Shown here: piece by piece, positions 1 to 6,357 of the stretch | Numbering within the stretch: the stretch's first letter is position 1 | Layout of the letters: every line of letters starts with the position of its first letter | Assembly (NCBI GenBank): GCA_037144095.1 | Contig: JBAWXL010000206.1 | Location: 1 to 8,721 of the forward strand | DNA from: CAIXTV01 sp037144095 | GTDB lineage: Bacteria; Bacteroidota; Bacteroidia; Bacteroidales; CAIXTV01 | DNA: 8,721 nucleotides | Direction of reading: 5' to 3' | Translations under genes and position numbers: made by a program | The notes under the pieces: model-generated | Told to the model about the DNA's origin: nothing | Databases searched by the model: none | The model's input: the letters and a program-made list of their open reading frames with translations, nothing else

Positions 1-918
1 GTTTGCAAACAACTTACCATCGAAACGGCAAACTCCGCCACCATTAGTACCAAACCACAATTTTCCACTTTTATCTTGCAATATACTTAATACGAAATTA
101 TTCGACAGACCTTCCTTTTCTGTATAATTGCTAAAGTTTTTCCCATCGAAACGGCAAACACCGCCACCATTAGTCCCCAACCAAATGATTCCGTTTTTAT
201 CTTCCAGCATACAAAAGATATCATTGTTAAAAAACCCTTCTTTAGCGCTAAAACGGGTGAAAGAAGTTCCATCATAACGGCAAAAGCCTCCGTTGAAAAA
301 CCCGAACCAAAGGTTTCCTTTCTTGTCTTCCATCATACAACGAACCACATTGCTCGCCAGACCTTCTTTTGTAGTATAATGAGAAAATGATTTTCCATCG
401 AACTTGCTCACACCGCCGCCATTAGTGCCAAACCATAGGTTGCCCAATTTATCCTCCAGCATGCAATAGATGTTCTGTTGTTTTAGTCCTTGTAATTTGC
501 TATAAGAAGAAAAATTCTGAGAGTTCTGATCTTTGGTGTTTGGAGCTTTAGCTTCAACAACATAGGGTGTTCCTGCAATGTATGAGCTATCATGGGCAGC
601 AATAAAGTTTGGCTTTTCATAAGGGTTTTGCCCCGGAAATGTTATTTTAGGATTTCCCGCCTTGATTATCGTAGGTTTCCCAACCGGGTAAATATTATTG
701 TTAAGGGGTAAAATGCCGGGTATAGTGACTGCAATTTTCTTAATTTTACTGCTGTCAAAAAAAACAACATTTGACTTTCCCATCAAATCAGTATGAACAA
801 TATCTCCATTGGTATCTTCCACCAAAGGAGAATGAGAGCTTAAGTTTTTCTTTTCTTCCTGCTGCTTGCAAGAAAAGAAAAGAAATAGTAATAAAAGATA
901 AGCAAGCAGGCTTCTCAT
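1..918 (-). CDS. Lipoprotein with two-component-regulator-type propeller repeats (3' end beyond window)
   Basis: The frame is open from ATG at 918 to the window edge, giving 306 codons with no stop. The N-terminus is a short hydrophobic stretch ending in a cysteine (LFLFFSC, Cys17), which reads as a lipoprotein signal. It is followed by KQQEE, loosely like the acidic export signals of Bacteroidota surface lipoproteins. Residues about 18-145 are a low-complexity linker. From about residue 146 there are four repeats of exactly 42 residues with the pattern LWFGTNGGGVCRFDGK...F..Y..KEGL.NN.V..M.EDK.G. This is the blade signature of the two-component regulator propeller family. Such blades usually form periplasmic or extracellular sensor propellers. 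The C-terminus is not visible, so any kinase, cyclase or DNA-binding output domain cannot be judged. A lipid anchor would argue for a free-standing propeller protein. The repeat family is secure; the role is not. Confidence 0.85.
   Translation of the reverse strand, partial: MRSLLAYLLLLFLFFSCKQQEEKKNLSSHSPLVEDTNGDIVHTDLMGKSNVVFFDSSKIKKIAVTIPGILPLNNNIYPVGKPTIIKAGNPKITFPGQNPYEKPNFIAAHDSSYIAGTPYVVEAKAPNTKDQNSQNFSSYSKLQGLKQQNIYCMLEDKLGNLWFGTNGGGVSKFDGKSFSHYTTKEGLASNVVRCMMEDKKGNLWFGFFNGGFCRYDGTSFTRFSAKEGFFNNDIFCMLEDKNGIIWLGTNGGGVCRFDGKNFSNYTEKEGLSNNFVLSILQDKSGKLWFGTNGGGVCRFDGKLFAN
18..480 (-). repeat. 126-bp in-frame tandem repeats encoding propeller blades
   Basis: Four copies are spaced by exactly 126 bp. 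The same anchor, encoding FDGK or YDGT, falls at about 18, 144, 270 and 396. The copies are still recognisable at nucleotide level: the 18 and 144 copies share a long near-identical stretch around cgaaacggcaaac and ccgccaccattagt. The third copy is the most diverged (FFNGGFCRYDG in place of TNGGGVCRFDG). Repeats conserved at DNA level can gain or lose blades by recombination. Confidence 0.85.
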
Positions 919-1102
919 AGTCTCTGATTAGGTATATAATTTATTCAGGTGGATTTTTGGCAAAGTATATCTATCAGAGCAATAAAGTTACTTATTATTC
1001 TGAAAATACATTACGAAATATTATAAAGTCAAATTAAGTTAGAAATGTGTTTTATTTATATCTGTAAGCCTTTGCAAATGCTTTCAAATAGAATATTCTA
1101 AA

Positions 1103-1119
1103 TTAATAAGCGCTATTAA
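1103..1119. other. Small inverted repeat downstream of the radical SAM operon
   Basis: TTAATA and TATTAA arms of 6 bp flank a 5-nt centre (agcgc). An 8-bp palindrome GAATATTC lies just beside it at 1091-1098. This is the only hairpin candidate in the 231-nt gap between the 68-residue gene and the propeller gene. It has no G+C-rich stem or T tract, so a role as terminator is doubtful. The rest of the gap is AT-rich with no convincing gene. Confidence 0.25.
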
Positions 1120-1149
1120 ATATTTGTAGTAATTATGTCTAACTAATAT

Positions 1150-1356
1150 TTAGTCAGGAATATGATCTCTCCATTGGTCGGCCCAACTGAATAAATCCCT
1201 TTCAGTATAGACCGGCTCTCCCCGTTCTTCGTGTTTTCTTAATATTTCCATCACAATTTTGGTCCTGGCATCATTCTTAATAGGAAGTCTCAGGATCTCT
1301 TCAATCGTAAGACTTTGAAATTTAAACTCTACATAACAGTCGAATTCTTTTTCCAT
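1150..1356 (-). CDS. 68-residue small protein, candidate RiPP precursor or partner of the radical SAM/SPASM enzyme
   Basis: No family was recognised. The ATG at 1356 lies 13 nt after the stop of the radical SAM gene, so the two are almost certainly co-transcribed. Upstream ATGs in the gap are out of frame. The N-terminal part (about 5-14) looks beta-like, and residues 18-46 look helical and charged (TIEEILRLPIKNDARTKIVM). The C-terminus carries aromatic-x-x motifs in quick succession: F56-S-W58-A-D60-Q-W62-R-D64, then HIPD. Aromatic-x-Asp/Asn/Lys/Arg motifs near the C-terminus are the substrate pattern of three-residue cyclophane-forming SPASM enzymes, which fits the neighbour. There is no signal peptide and no obvious Gly-Gly or Gly-Ala leader cleavage site. 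It could instead be a peptide-recognition partner or an unrelated small regulator. That it is a gene is fairly likely; that it is the substrate is inference. Confidence 0.65.
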   Translation of the reverse strand: MEKEFDCYVEFKFQSLTIEEILRLPIKNDARTKIVMEILRKHEERGEPVYTERDLFSWADQWRDHIPD

Positions 1357-1369
1357 AATACATCATTTT

Positions 1370-2419
1370 TTAAGGTTGAACATAAATTTTATTGGCTAAA
1401 TTACAAAAAATATTCTTATATATATCACAGTACACATTTTTATTTTTATATCCCATATTGAATCTTTCAACAGAACAACCGCCATTGCAGATTTGTAACA
1501 AATTGCATTTCAGGCAATCCTCTGCTAATTTGTTAATGTTTTCATTTCTTTTGAAACTTTCTTTTTCTATTGAAAAAAAATCGTCCGTCAGAATATTTTT
1601 GTTCAAAAGATAATTATCAAATCCGTTTATTCTGTGATTTTCGCATATTCCAACATCGCCATTTGGCTCAATGGTAATGAAACCCTGGCATTGATTTTTA
1701 AAAATGCAGTTCATTGCCTTTCCACCCAATAAAAGCGAAAGCATGTCGTCGAAAATTCTGATTTTTATTTCCGGATTATCTAAGTCAAACCATTCATGAA
1801 ATAGACGGATGAAATAATTACTTACTTTTTCCACATCAACTTCAGCAATTGATTGATAAGAAATTATAGGAAGTAGAAAATCTATCTTTTTTATTCCAAG
1901 TTTAATGAAATGTCGGAAAATAGAAACACTATCCGTTTCAGAGTTTGCATAGCATAAAACTCCGTGTTTAGTTTTATGTTTCATTAATAGTCTCAGCCCA
2001 TTGAGTGTTTTTTCGTAGGAAGAATTATTCTTTTGTTTTCGATTTAAATCATGAATCCCTTCATCGCCATCGAGACTTATTCCAATCGAAAAATTATTTT
2101 CTTTGAAGAATATAGCCCAATCATCATCAATCAAAGTGCCGTTTGTTTGTAAATTATTTTCGACTTTCAGATTATATTTCTGCTGAATTTCCATTGCTTT
2201 TCTGAAATAATCTAATCCATTTAGCAAGGGTTCACCCCCATGCCAACAAATGATAACTTTGTCTGTGTAACCTGCAAGTTTATTAAAAGTTAAATCCAGA
2301 AGGTCAATATCAAAAGCTGTTTTCCATTCAGGGAGCTGATGGTGGGTATAATAGCAATACGTGCAGTTTAAATTACAATTGCCATTTGATTTAATTATGA
2401 TGTAATTAATTTTCCCCAT
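1370..2419 (-). CDS. Radical SAM/SPASM domain protein, peptide-maturase type
   Basis: The protein has 349 residues. The N-terminal radical SAM core binds a [4Fe-4S] cluster through C15-x3-C19-x2-C22 (CNLNCTYCYY). Further core motifs are WHGGEP (59-64), LQTNGT (90-95) and SLDGD (115-119). The C-terminal SPASM domain is complete: C244-x9-G254-x4-C259, then C302-x2-C305-x5-C311-x3-C315, then C331. These seven cysteines can bind two auxiliary clusters. The opening 'IIIKSNGNCNLNCTYCY...W' resembles FxsB/HxsB/XyeB-type maturases, which modify ribosomal peptides. Anaerobic sulfatase maturases share this architecture, but no sulfatase is nearby. ATG 2419 is chosen because an exact TAnnTTTG box lies 44 nt upstream and the conserved core begins within 15 residues. 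It heads an operon with the 68-residue gene. The class is secure; a peptide substrate is likely; the exact reaction is unknown. Confidence 0.92.
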   Translation of the reverse strand: MGKINYIIIKSNGNCNLNCTYCYYTHHQLPEWKTAFDIDLLDLTFNKLAGYTDKVIICWHGGEPLLNGLDYFRKAMEIQQKYNLKVENNLQTNGTLIDDDWAIFFKENNFSIGISLDGDEGIHDLNRKQKNNSSYEKTLNGLRLLMKHKTKHGVLCYANSETDSVSIFRHFIKLGIKKIDFLLPIISYQSIAEVDVEKVSNYFIRLFHEWFDLDNPEIKIRIFDDMLSLLLGGKAMNCIFKNQCQGFITIEPNGDVGICENHRINGFDNYLLNKNILTDDFFSIEKESFKRNENINKLAEDCLKCNLLQICNGGCSVERFNMGYKNKNVYCDIYKNIFCNLANKIYVQP

Positions 2420-2462
2420 TGATGTTTAACTTCTGAAAAAGATTTGAACTTTATTTTCAATA

Positions 2463-2470
2463 CAAAGATA
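2463..2470 (-). promoter_or_regulatory. Bacteroidota -7 box (TATCTTTG) for the radical SAM operon
   Basis: The minus strand reads TATCTTTG, an exact TAnnTTTG match. A start near 2456 would give a leader of about 37 nt before ATG 2419. No clear -33 TTG was seen at the usual distance. Confidence 0.6.
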
Positions 2471-2640
2471 AGCAGAATTTATTTAATTCGTATTTTGAAT
2501 GAAAATAAATCGTCAGTAAATTTTCATGAAAAGAAGGTTCTCCTTATTTAATGACCTTTATCTTCTCATTGTCCTATTTTCACAAAGTCATGAATGAAAC
2601 ATCAAGCGTCCCAAAATGGCATATTAGATGTAATTCGACA

Positions 2641-2733
2641 TTACTTTTTTCCCCATTTATCTTTTTCTTGTACTTCTGCTTTGGTCTGCCATTGCATATT
2701 AGAAAGGCAATCGCAACCGCCTTCACTTAAAGG
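2641..2733 (-). other. Short open frame, possible gene remnant or micropeptide
   Basis: In the 376-nt gap between the T9SS gene and the radical SAM gene, one minus-strand frame is open for 30 codons from just after a TAA (2734-2736) to TAA at 2641-2643. It reads SEGGCDCLSN, then MQWQTKAEVQEKDKWGKK from an ATG at 2697. The lysine-rich tail looks protein-like. However, there is no start codon for the cysteine-containing part and no promoter was seen. It is either the tail of a degraded gene or an 18-residue peptide upstream of the maturase. The remainder of the gap, 2471-2640, shows nothing further. Confidence 0.2.
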
Positions 2734-2738
2734 TTAAA

Positions 2739-2777
2739 AAAAACACTCAAACAAAATTAAAATGTTTGAGTGTTTTT
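2739..2777 (-). terminator. Intrinsic terminator after the T9SS cargo gene
   Basis: A perfect 15-bp stem (aaaaacactcaaaca at 2739-2753, tgtttgagtgttttt at 2763-2777) surrounds a 9-nt AT loop. On the minus strand the stem runs into eight T residues. It begins 19 nt after the stop of the 618-residue gene and separates it from the radical SAM operon. A plus-strand T5 could make it weakly bidirectional. Confidence 0.88.
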
Positions 2778-2795
2778 AATGAAAAAAGGAAAGGA

Positions 2796-4652
2796 TTATT
2801 CAATCACTACTTTAGTAACTTTTTGGAATGCTGTGTTGGGTTCTCCAACTCTAACCAAATAAGTTCCGGCAGCAAGTCCTGTCACATTCAGAGAAGTTTC
2901 AAATGCATTTGTAGTAGGAGCGATGATTTTGCCTTTTATTATTTGTCCGTTAATGTCAAATAAATCAACTACCATTTGATTGTTTGAAGGTAAGTTATTT
3001 GCTTTTACATTTAAATCTGAACCAGATTGATATACTGTAAGGCCAGGTGTATTTTGTACTTTACTTTCGTTTATACCGACATTGGTTGGGATTTGGAAAG
3101 TAAAAATACGTGTTCCATAACCACCCGATCCACTACTTGAACCATATTCTCCAGTGTGCCAAAAAGTAACACCATCTGAAGGGTCTAGGGAAGTGTGAGA
3201 ATAATCCCCAAAACGGTTAGAACAACCAGTAATGGCTCCTGTGCCTGTTTGTGCAATAGTTTCTGCGAACGTCATTGTTCCTAATGGATCTGTTGCTCTG
3301 CGACCTGTGTATGCAAGGCTTGGATAAACGTTTCCACCTGTTCCACCTGATCCTGTTACTGAAAATGCCATGCCAATAGAACCATTATCATCCATAGCAA
3401 TGCTGCCCACCCAACGATTTAAACCATCAGCAGGAGCATAGGTGCTTTGTTGATAAATGCTCCAGGTTCCACCTGTGTTGCGTAATTCATACCAGCGAAT
3501 ACTTCTTTGTGTACCTACACCGGTTTTTACACCCATACATAGAACAACTGAATTATATCCTGTCCAAACTCTGTGTTGTGCTCTGAATGTACATACACCT
3601 CCAATACCATCTAACATTTGCGTGCTACCGTATTGCGATATATCGTTCCAACTAGAATTATAGGACGCATCAAAAGCGGCACTAGCTAAATGCTGAGAAG
3701 CAACAGTGGCGGTGGGAGTAGCAGGAGACCAATCTACTGTAAAGCTATAAACGTTAATAGCATCCGTGTGTGATCCTCCCCAGCCATTATCTTCGTAGCT
3801 GAAAACCGGGCAAGGAGTACCGGCCGGTGGCAATGTTCCATCTGCATCAGCAGGTAGTGGGCAAAAGAATCCTGTTCCTACCGAAGGAGAAAAGGTTTTA
3901 TAAAATGCCTTAGGTGTGCCACCAGTTAACATCACAGAACGTTGGAAAACATATACATTTTGGTTGCTTTGGTTAGAGGTCATATAATAGCCATCTTGCC
4001 AAACAGAAAATTTTTGATAATCAGGGAAAGAAGCATTGGTGAATTGATAGGTATAATAGGTTCCGGTTGGGTCGTTAGTAGTTGAAATGGCAATATTGGT
4101 TTTGTTTCCAGAAGATTGGAATTGACTTAAAAACCATCTGTCAGCAAATTTATCATATAATACTATTGGGTCACCTTCATTGGTGTTTGAGCCCCATAAA
4201 CTACCTAATTGTTTAACAGTGCCAACCTGAGCCCCAGTGGTTTTGTTGAAAACTTTAATAGGGGTGGCATTTACCATTTGAACATAATAATTGGTTCCAC
4301 ATGCACCCGTTGGATCCGGAGGGCAGCTACCATCGGATTGTCCGGCCCAGTTGATCAAGGTTTTTGCTTGATAAGTTCCTGGCTCAGATTGAATAACAGG
4401 ATCAATTTCGTTGATGGGAACGAAAGTTTGAGGGATGCGACCTTCGCGGTCTTTTGATTCAAACATACCGTCATGTTCGATGAAATTGGTACTTTGATTT
4501 GGAACTTTTTCTTCGAACAAGTCGCGCAAAGGACGGGAGATGCCGGTGAACTCACTTTTAATCATGGTTACTTTGCCATCATCTTGTTGATTTTGGGCTG
4601 ATAGTCCTAAAAAGGACATTATTGCCACGAGAGAAAAGAATATTTTTTTCAT
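2796..4652 (-). CDS. Secreted T9SS type A sorting domain protein, propeller-like body
   Basis: The protein has 618 residues. Residues 1-20 form a Sec signal peptide (MKKIFFSL...GLSAQ). The body, about 95-522, has motifs typical of a large exported Bacteroidota family with a predicted beta-propeller fold. These include CPPDPTGACGTNYYVQMVN (110-128), GDPIVLYDKFADRWFLSQF (160-178), FPDYQKFSVWQDGYYMTSN (209-227), PLPADADGTLPPAGTPCP (265-282) and NRFGDYSHTSLDPSDGVTFWHTGEY, in two overlapping parts at 479-490 and 488-503. Residues about 530-618 match a T9SS type A sorting domain: VYQSGSDL..., VDLFDINGQIIKG, L.V.GLAAGTYLVRV, and a final KVTKVVIE. The domain targets the protein across the outer membrane and is usually cleaved, with the cargo attached or released. 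No catalytic residues were recognised, so the function is unknown; adhesion or a sialidase-like role is only guesswork. The gene is monocistronic, with its own promoter and terminator. Confidence 0.93.
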   Translation of the reverse strand: MKKIFFSLVAIMSFLGLSAQNQQDDGKVTMIKSEFTGISRPLRDLFEEKVPNQSTNFIEHDGMFESKDREGRIPQTFVPINEIDPVIQSEPGTYQAKTLINWAGQSDGSCPPDPTGACGTNYYVQMVNATPIKVFNKTTGAQVGTVKQLGSLWGSNTNEGDPIVLYDKFADRWFLSQFQSSGNKTNIAISTTNDPTGTYYTYQFTNASFPDYQKFSVWQDGYYMTSNQSNQNVYVFQRSVMLTGGTPKAFYKTFSPSVGTGFFCPLPADADGTLPPAGTPCPVFSYEDNGWGGSHTDAINVYSFTVDWSPATPTATVASQHLASAAFDASYNSSWNDISQYGSTQMLDGIGGVCTFRAQHRVWTGYNSVVLCMGVKTGVGTQRSIRWYELRNTGGTWSIYQQSTYAPADGLNRWVGSIAMDDNGSIGMAFSVTGSGGTGGNVYPSLAYTGRRATDPLGTMTFAETIAQTGTGAITGCSNRFGDYSHTSLDPSDGVTFWHTGEYGSSSGSGGYGTRIFTFQIPTNVGINESKVQNTPGLTVYQSGSDLNVKANNLPSNNQMVVDLFDINGQIIKGKIIAPTTNAFETSLNVTGLAAGTYLVRVGEPNTAFQKVTKVVIE

Positions 4653-4678
4653 ATAAATAAAATTGGTTGGTTGGTTTG

Positions 4679-4686
4679 CAAAATTA
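4679..4686 (-). promoter_or_regulatory. Bacteroidota -7 box (TAATTTTG) for the T9SS cargo gene
   Basis: The minus strand reads TAATTTTG, an exact TAnnTTTG match, 27 nt before ATG 4652. The predicted leader is about 20 nt. No obvious -33 TTG was found at 17-23 nt. The next 230 nt up to the divergent plus-strand gene are AT-rich and hold a degenerate copy of the intergenic element and that gene's promoter. Confidence 0.55.
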
Positions 4687-4836
4687 CGAATAATTATTAA
4701 ATTGTAATACTCATCAATAAAGAAAATTATTCACAAAAAATGTTAATGCATTTCAAAATAAAATTATTACTGTAAAATGCTTATCCTGAATTATATCTAT
4801 AATATTTTCATTAGACGCAGCTACATTCGATATCTT

Positions 4837-4898
4837 TTGTTAAAGAAGTTCTTAGGGCAATATTATCTTTTGAATTAACCTATATTGAGAGGGGGAAT
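4837..4898 (-). repeat. Degenerate third copy of the ~75-bp intergenic element (tentative)
   Basis: The landmarks of the clear copies at 5441 and 6281 recur here in the same order and with similar spacing: ttgttaaag, then gcaatatta, then ttaac, then tatat, then gagggggaat. The best-conserved part of the clear copies, cttaactgcat...atatgccgctcag, is not preserved. If real, this copy would bracket the DUF3592-like gene on its 5' side. By-eye alignment of AT-rich DNA can mislead. Confidence 0.3.
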
Positions 4899-4919
4899 GT
4901 TTGAAATTGATTTTTTAAT

Positions 4920-4927
4920 TATTTTTG
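4920..4927 (+). promoter_or_regulatory. Bacteroidota -7 box (TATTTTTG) for the DUF3592-like gene
   Basis: An exact TAnnTTTG match at 4920-4927. A TTTG at 4900-4903 lies 16 nt upstream as a possible -33 element, slightly close. The predicted start is near 4934, with a leader of about 39 nt to ATG 4973. Because the box overlaps the upstream in-frame TTG at 4925, that TTG is unlikely to be the start codon. Confidence 0.55.
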
Positions 4928-4972
4928 TTTGATATTTATCCCTATATATTTTATAACAGACTTAATCATGTT

Positions 4973-5410
4973 ATGGGTAAGAGAACTAAAAAAGTTTTTA
5001 TTATTGGCTTAATGGCAATATTTTTAGGTTGTTGTAATAAGCCTTTATTGTTGCTAACGATTGGAGAGAAAACTCTTGCTAAGGTTAAGTATATCAATAA
5101 AGAATACTTAATAGTCAGCAGGAGTAGGATGAATTATCCGGTGGTTGAATTTTATACGTCTGACTCTTGTAGGATAATTTTTGAGGGAGGCATTGATGCT
5201 GAGAAAATTGTTTATGTCGGACAAAAAGTTGAGGTTTTGTACTTGAGTTTTTATCCAGGTTTTGCCGAGATTTATTCCTTTACAAGTTTGTTTAGCGGGT
5301 GTATTATGAAGCTTATGATATGTCTGTTTCTTTGGGTTGGCTTTTTAACCAGCTTCAAATATTTATTGGATAAAAAGAAAAAAGATGATAGTGAAGATGA
5401 ATTTTATTAA
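4973..5410 (+). CDS. DUF3592-like small membrane protein
   Basis: The protein has 145 residues from ATG 4973. The frame extends up to TTG 4925, but that codon lies inside the predicted promoter. A hydrophobic segment at about 8-30 (VFIIGLMAIFLGCC) is followed by a beta-rich domain at about 35-100 with YPVVEFYTSD and YVGQKVEVLYLSFYPGFAEIYSF. A second membrane segment spans about 104-131, and the C-terminal tail is charged (KKKKDDSEDEFY). The run 'YPVVEF..sD......G..V.VLY...P..A.i.sf', framed by two membrane helices, is the DUF3592 layout. The function of that family is not known. LGCC might also be a weak lipobox, but the flanking residues fit poorly. It is the only plus-strand gene and faces the pRiA4b-like gene, with an intergenic element between their 3' ends. 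No terminator was recognised. Confidence 0.7.
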   Translation: MGKRTKKVFIIGLMAIFLGCCNKPLLLLTIGEKTLAKVKYINKEYLIVSRSRMNYPVVEFYTSDSCRIIFEGGIDAEKIVYVGQKVEVLYLSFYPGFAEIYSFTSLFSGCIMKLMICLFLWVGFLTSFKYLLDKKKKDDSEDEFY

Positions 5411-5440
5411 TGTGATAAAGGACTGATTACATGTCATAAA

Positions 5441-5517
5441 TTGTTCAAAGCGGAAATGCAATTACCACTTAACTGCATCGGGTATTTATATATATATGCC
5501 GCTCAGGAGGGGGAATT
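5441..5517 (-). repeat. Intergenic element, copy A
   Basis: About 75 bp sharing landmarks with the copy at 6281-6357. These are a gcgg...aaat / att..cc hairpin arm pair, then cttaactgcat (5468-5478), an AT spacer, then atatgccgctcag and a G run (gaggggg). Core identity over attaccacttaactgcat is 16 of 18 with the other copy, and tatatgccgctcag is exact. A conserved imperfect stem (AAG.GG.AAT / ATT.CC.CTT, loop gca) lies at 5447-5470. On the minus strand it starts about 35 nt after the pRiA4b-like gene's stop. It also lies downstream of the convergent DUF3592-like gene. The minus strand reads GTTAAGT, which fits GTTRRRY. Confidence 0.75.
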
Positions 5518-5551
5518 ATTTAATTCGAAATTAGTTGCATAGTTTGAGTGA

Positions 5552-6139
5552 TTAGAAAAAATCATTATGCAAATCTCTCATCGCGTCTATATAGTCGTCA
5601 AGAGAATCCAGCCCTTCATTAATATCTTCTATGTCGAAAAAATCAGGGTCGAATTTGCCGCCTACCCACTCTAACATTTCCTTCCTTTCGGGATGTTTTT
5701 TGTTGTTGAGCACTTCCAACATATAATAATACCCGGGAATGCCTCCACAATCTTCCGGAGGGCTTGAGAGTTTTCCACCCGTACAAACGGGATACTTCAA
5801 TTTGCTATCTGTTGGCAGAAATTTTTCGACAACAATTTGATGTTCCCAACTATCGCCAAAATCATACACATATAAAAACTTATCTTTTTCGCTTGTAACA
5901 ATATTTTCTAATGTTACGCTTGATGCGTCAACTGTATCTTCGTCTGATTCCTCGTCTTTTATAGAAATATGGTATCCATTCACTTCAAAATCGTGTAGAT
6001 GACAATTAGACCAATTCATTACAAGTTGAATTATATAATGAAGCCTTTCGAATGTGGTGTTTTTCTCAACGAGTACACGCCTCCAAATAGGAGGTTTGCT
6101 ATCTTTTAAGGTGATTTTAAGCTGAATGATATTGTCCAT
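5552..6139 (-). CDS. Plasmid pRiA4b ORF-3-like / IS1096 TnpR-like protein
   Basis: The protein has 195 residues, the usual length for a single-domain member. Diagnostic motifs are LKDSKPPIWRRVLV (11-24), the HDFEV.G (49-55) segment, YDFGDSWEHQI (92-102), then CTGGKLSSPPEDCGGIPGY (119-137) with the hallmark PPEDCGG, and a final FDPDFFDIEDIN stretch. The family was first named from a plasmid ORF and an IS1096 passenger gene; its biochemical role is not established. Members turn up on mobile elements and as scattered chromosomal genes. It has its own promoter and is flanked on both sides by same-orientation copies of a ~75-bp repeat about 840 bp apart. No transposase or terminal inverted repeats were seen. 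Confidence 0.94.
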   Translation of the reverse strand: MDNIIQLKITLKDSKPPIWRRVLVEKNTTFERLHYIIQLVMNWSNCHLHDFEVNGYHISIKDEESDEDTVDASSVTLENIVTSEKDKFLYVYDFGDSWEHQIVVEKFLPTDSKLKYPVCTGGKLSSPPEDCGGIPGYYYMLEVLNNKKHPERKEMLEWVGGKFDPDFFDIEDINEGLDSLDDYIDAMRDLHNDFF

Positions 6140-6214
6140 AATTTTAGTTGTTGGTTGATTTCTCTTTTGTTTAATAATATAAATAAGTCTTTTAAGTGTG
6201 AATTAATCACAGTA

Positions 6215-6222
6215 CAAAAATA
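6215..6222 (-). promoter_or_regulatory. Bacteroidota -7 box (TATTTTTG) for the pRiA4b-like gene
   Basis: The minus strand reads TATTTTTG, an exact TAnnTTTG match, with a predicted start near 6208 and a leader of about 70 nt to ATG 6139. No clear -33 TTG was found. This suggests the gene is transcribed alone rather than by read-through across the intergenic element upstream. Confidence 0.5.
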
Positions 6223-6280
6223 GTAAATAATTTGGAGGAAACGGGATTTGCGAATTGAAAAGTCAAATAAGCAAACATTT

Positions 6281-6357
6281 CCTGCTCAGCGGGGGGAAAT
6301 CCAATTTCCGCTTAACTGCATTTCTTATTTTTATATATGCCGCTCAGAGGGGGGCAT
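6281..6357 (-). repeat. Intergenic element, copy B
   Basis: Second clear copy of the ~75-bp element, with cttaactgcat at 6311-6321, tatatgccgctcag ending at 6347 and a six-G run. A hairpin can form from AGCGG...AAAT (6289-6300) with ATTT-CCGCT (6304-6312), with a four-G bulge in the left arm. The motif tgctcagcgggggg at the left end is partly repeated as ccgctcagagggggg at the right end. On the minus strand the element begins directly after the stop of the coiled-coil gene. The minus strand contains GTTAAGC, fitting GTTRRRY. Confidence 0.75.

Noticed and set aside
961..969. Promoter box TATACTTTG upstream of the propeller lipoprotein
   Set aside because: The spacing inside the box is one base off TAnnTTTG and no -33 element is visible; possible but not good enough to list.
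1370..2419. Anaerobic sulfatase-maturating enzyme
   Set aside because: The domain layout fits, but no sulfatase is nearby and the N-terminal context plus the coupled small gene fit a peptide maturase better. It is not fully excluded.
2590..2730. Plus-strand 46-codon frame with a hydrophobic centre (SPFIFFLYFCFGLPL), like a small membrane peptide
   Set aside because: No promoter or ribosome binding site was seen, and it lies opposite another short frame in a non-coding gap, so chance is the simplest explanation.
3457..4555. Several open frames of 60-85 codons overlapping the T9SS cargo gene
   Set aside because: They lie in other frames of a clearly coding, low-stop gene and show no protein-like features.
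4925..4972. TTG start for the DUF3592-like protein
   Set aside because: The TTG overlaps the predicted -7 box; ATG 4973 places a basic N-terminus directly before the first membrane helix.
5552..6139. Intact IS1096-type transposon
   Set aside because: Only the TnpR-like gene is present; there is no transposase and there are no terminal inverted repeats.
5441..6357. Canonical integron attC sites
   Set aside because: Only the GTTRRRY half-core is matched (GTTAAGC, GTTAAGT). No RYYYAAC partner at 60-140 nt and no integrase gene were found, so the elements are described only as cassette-like.
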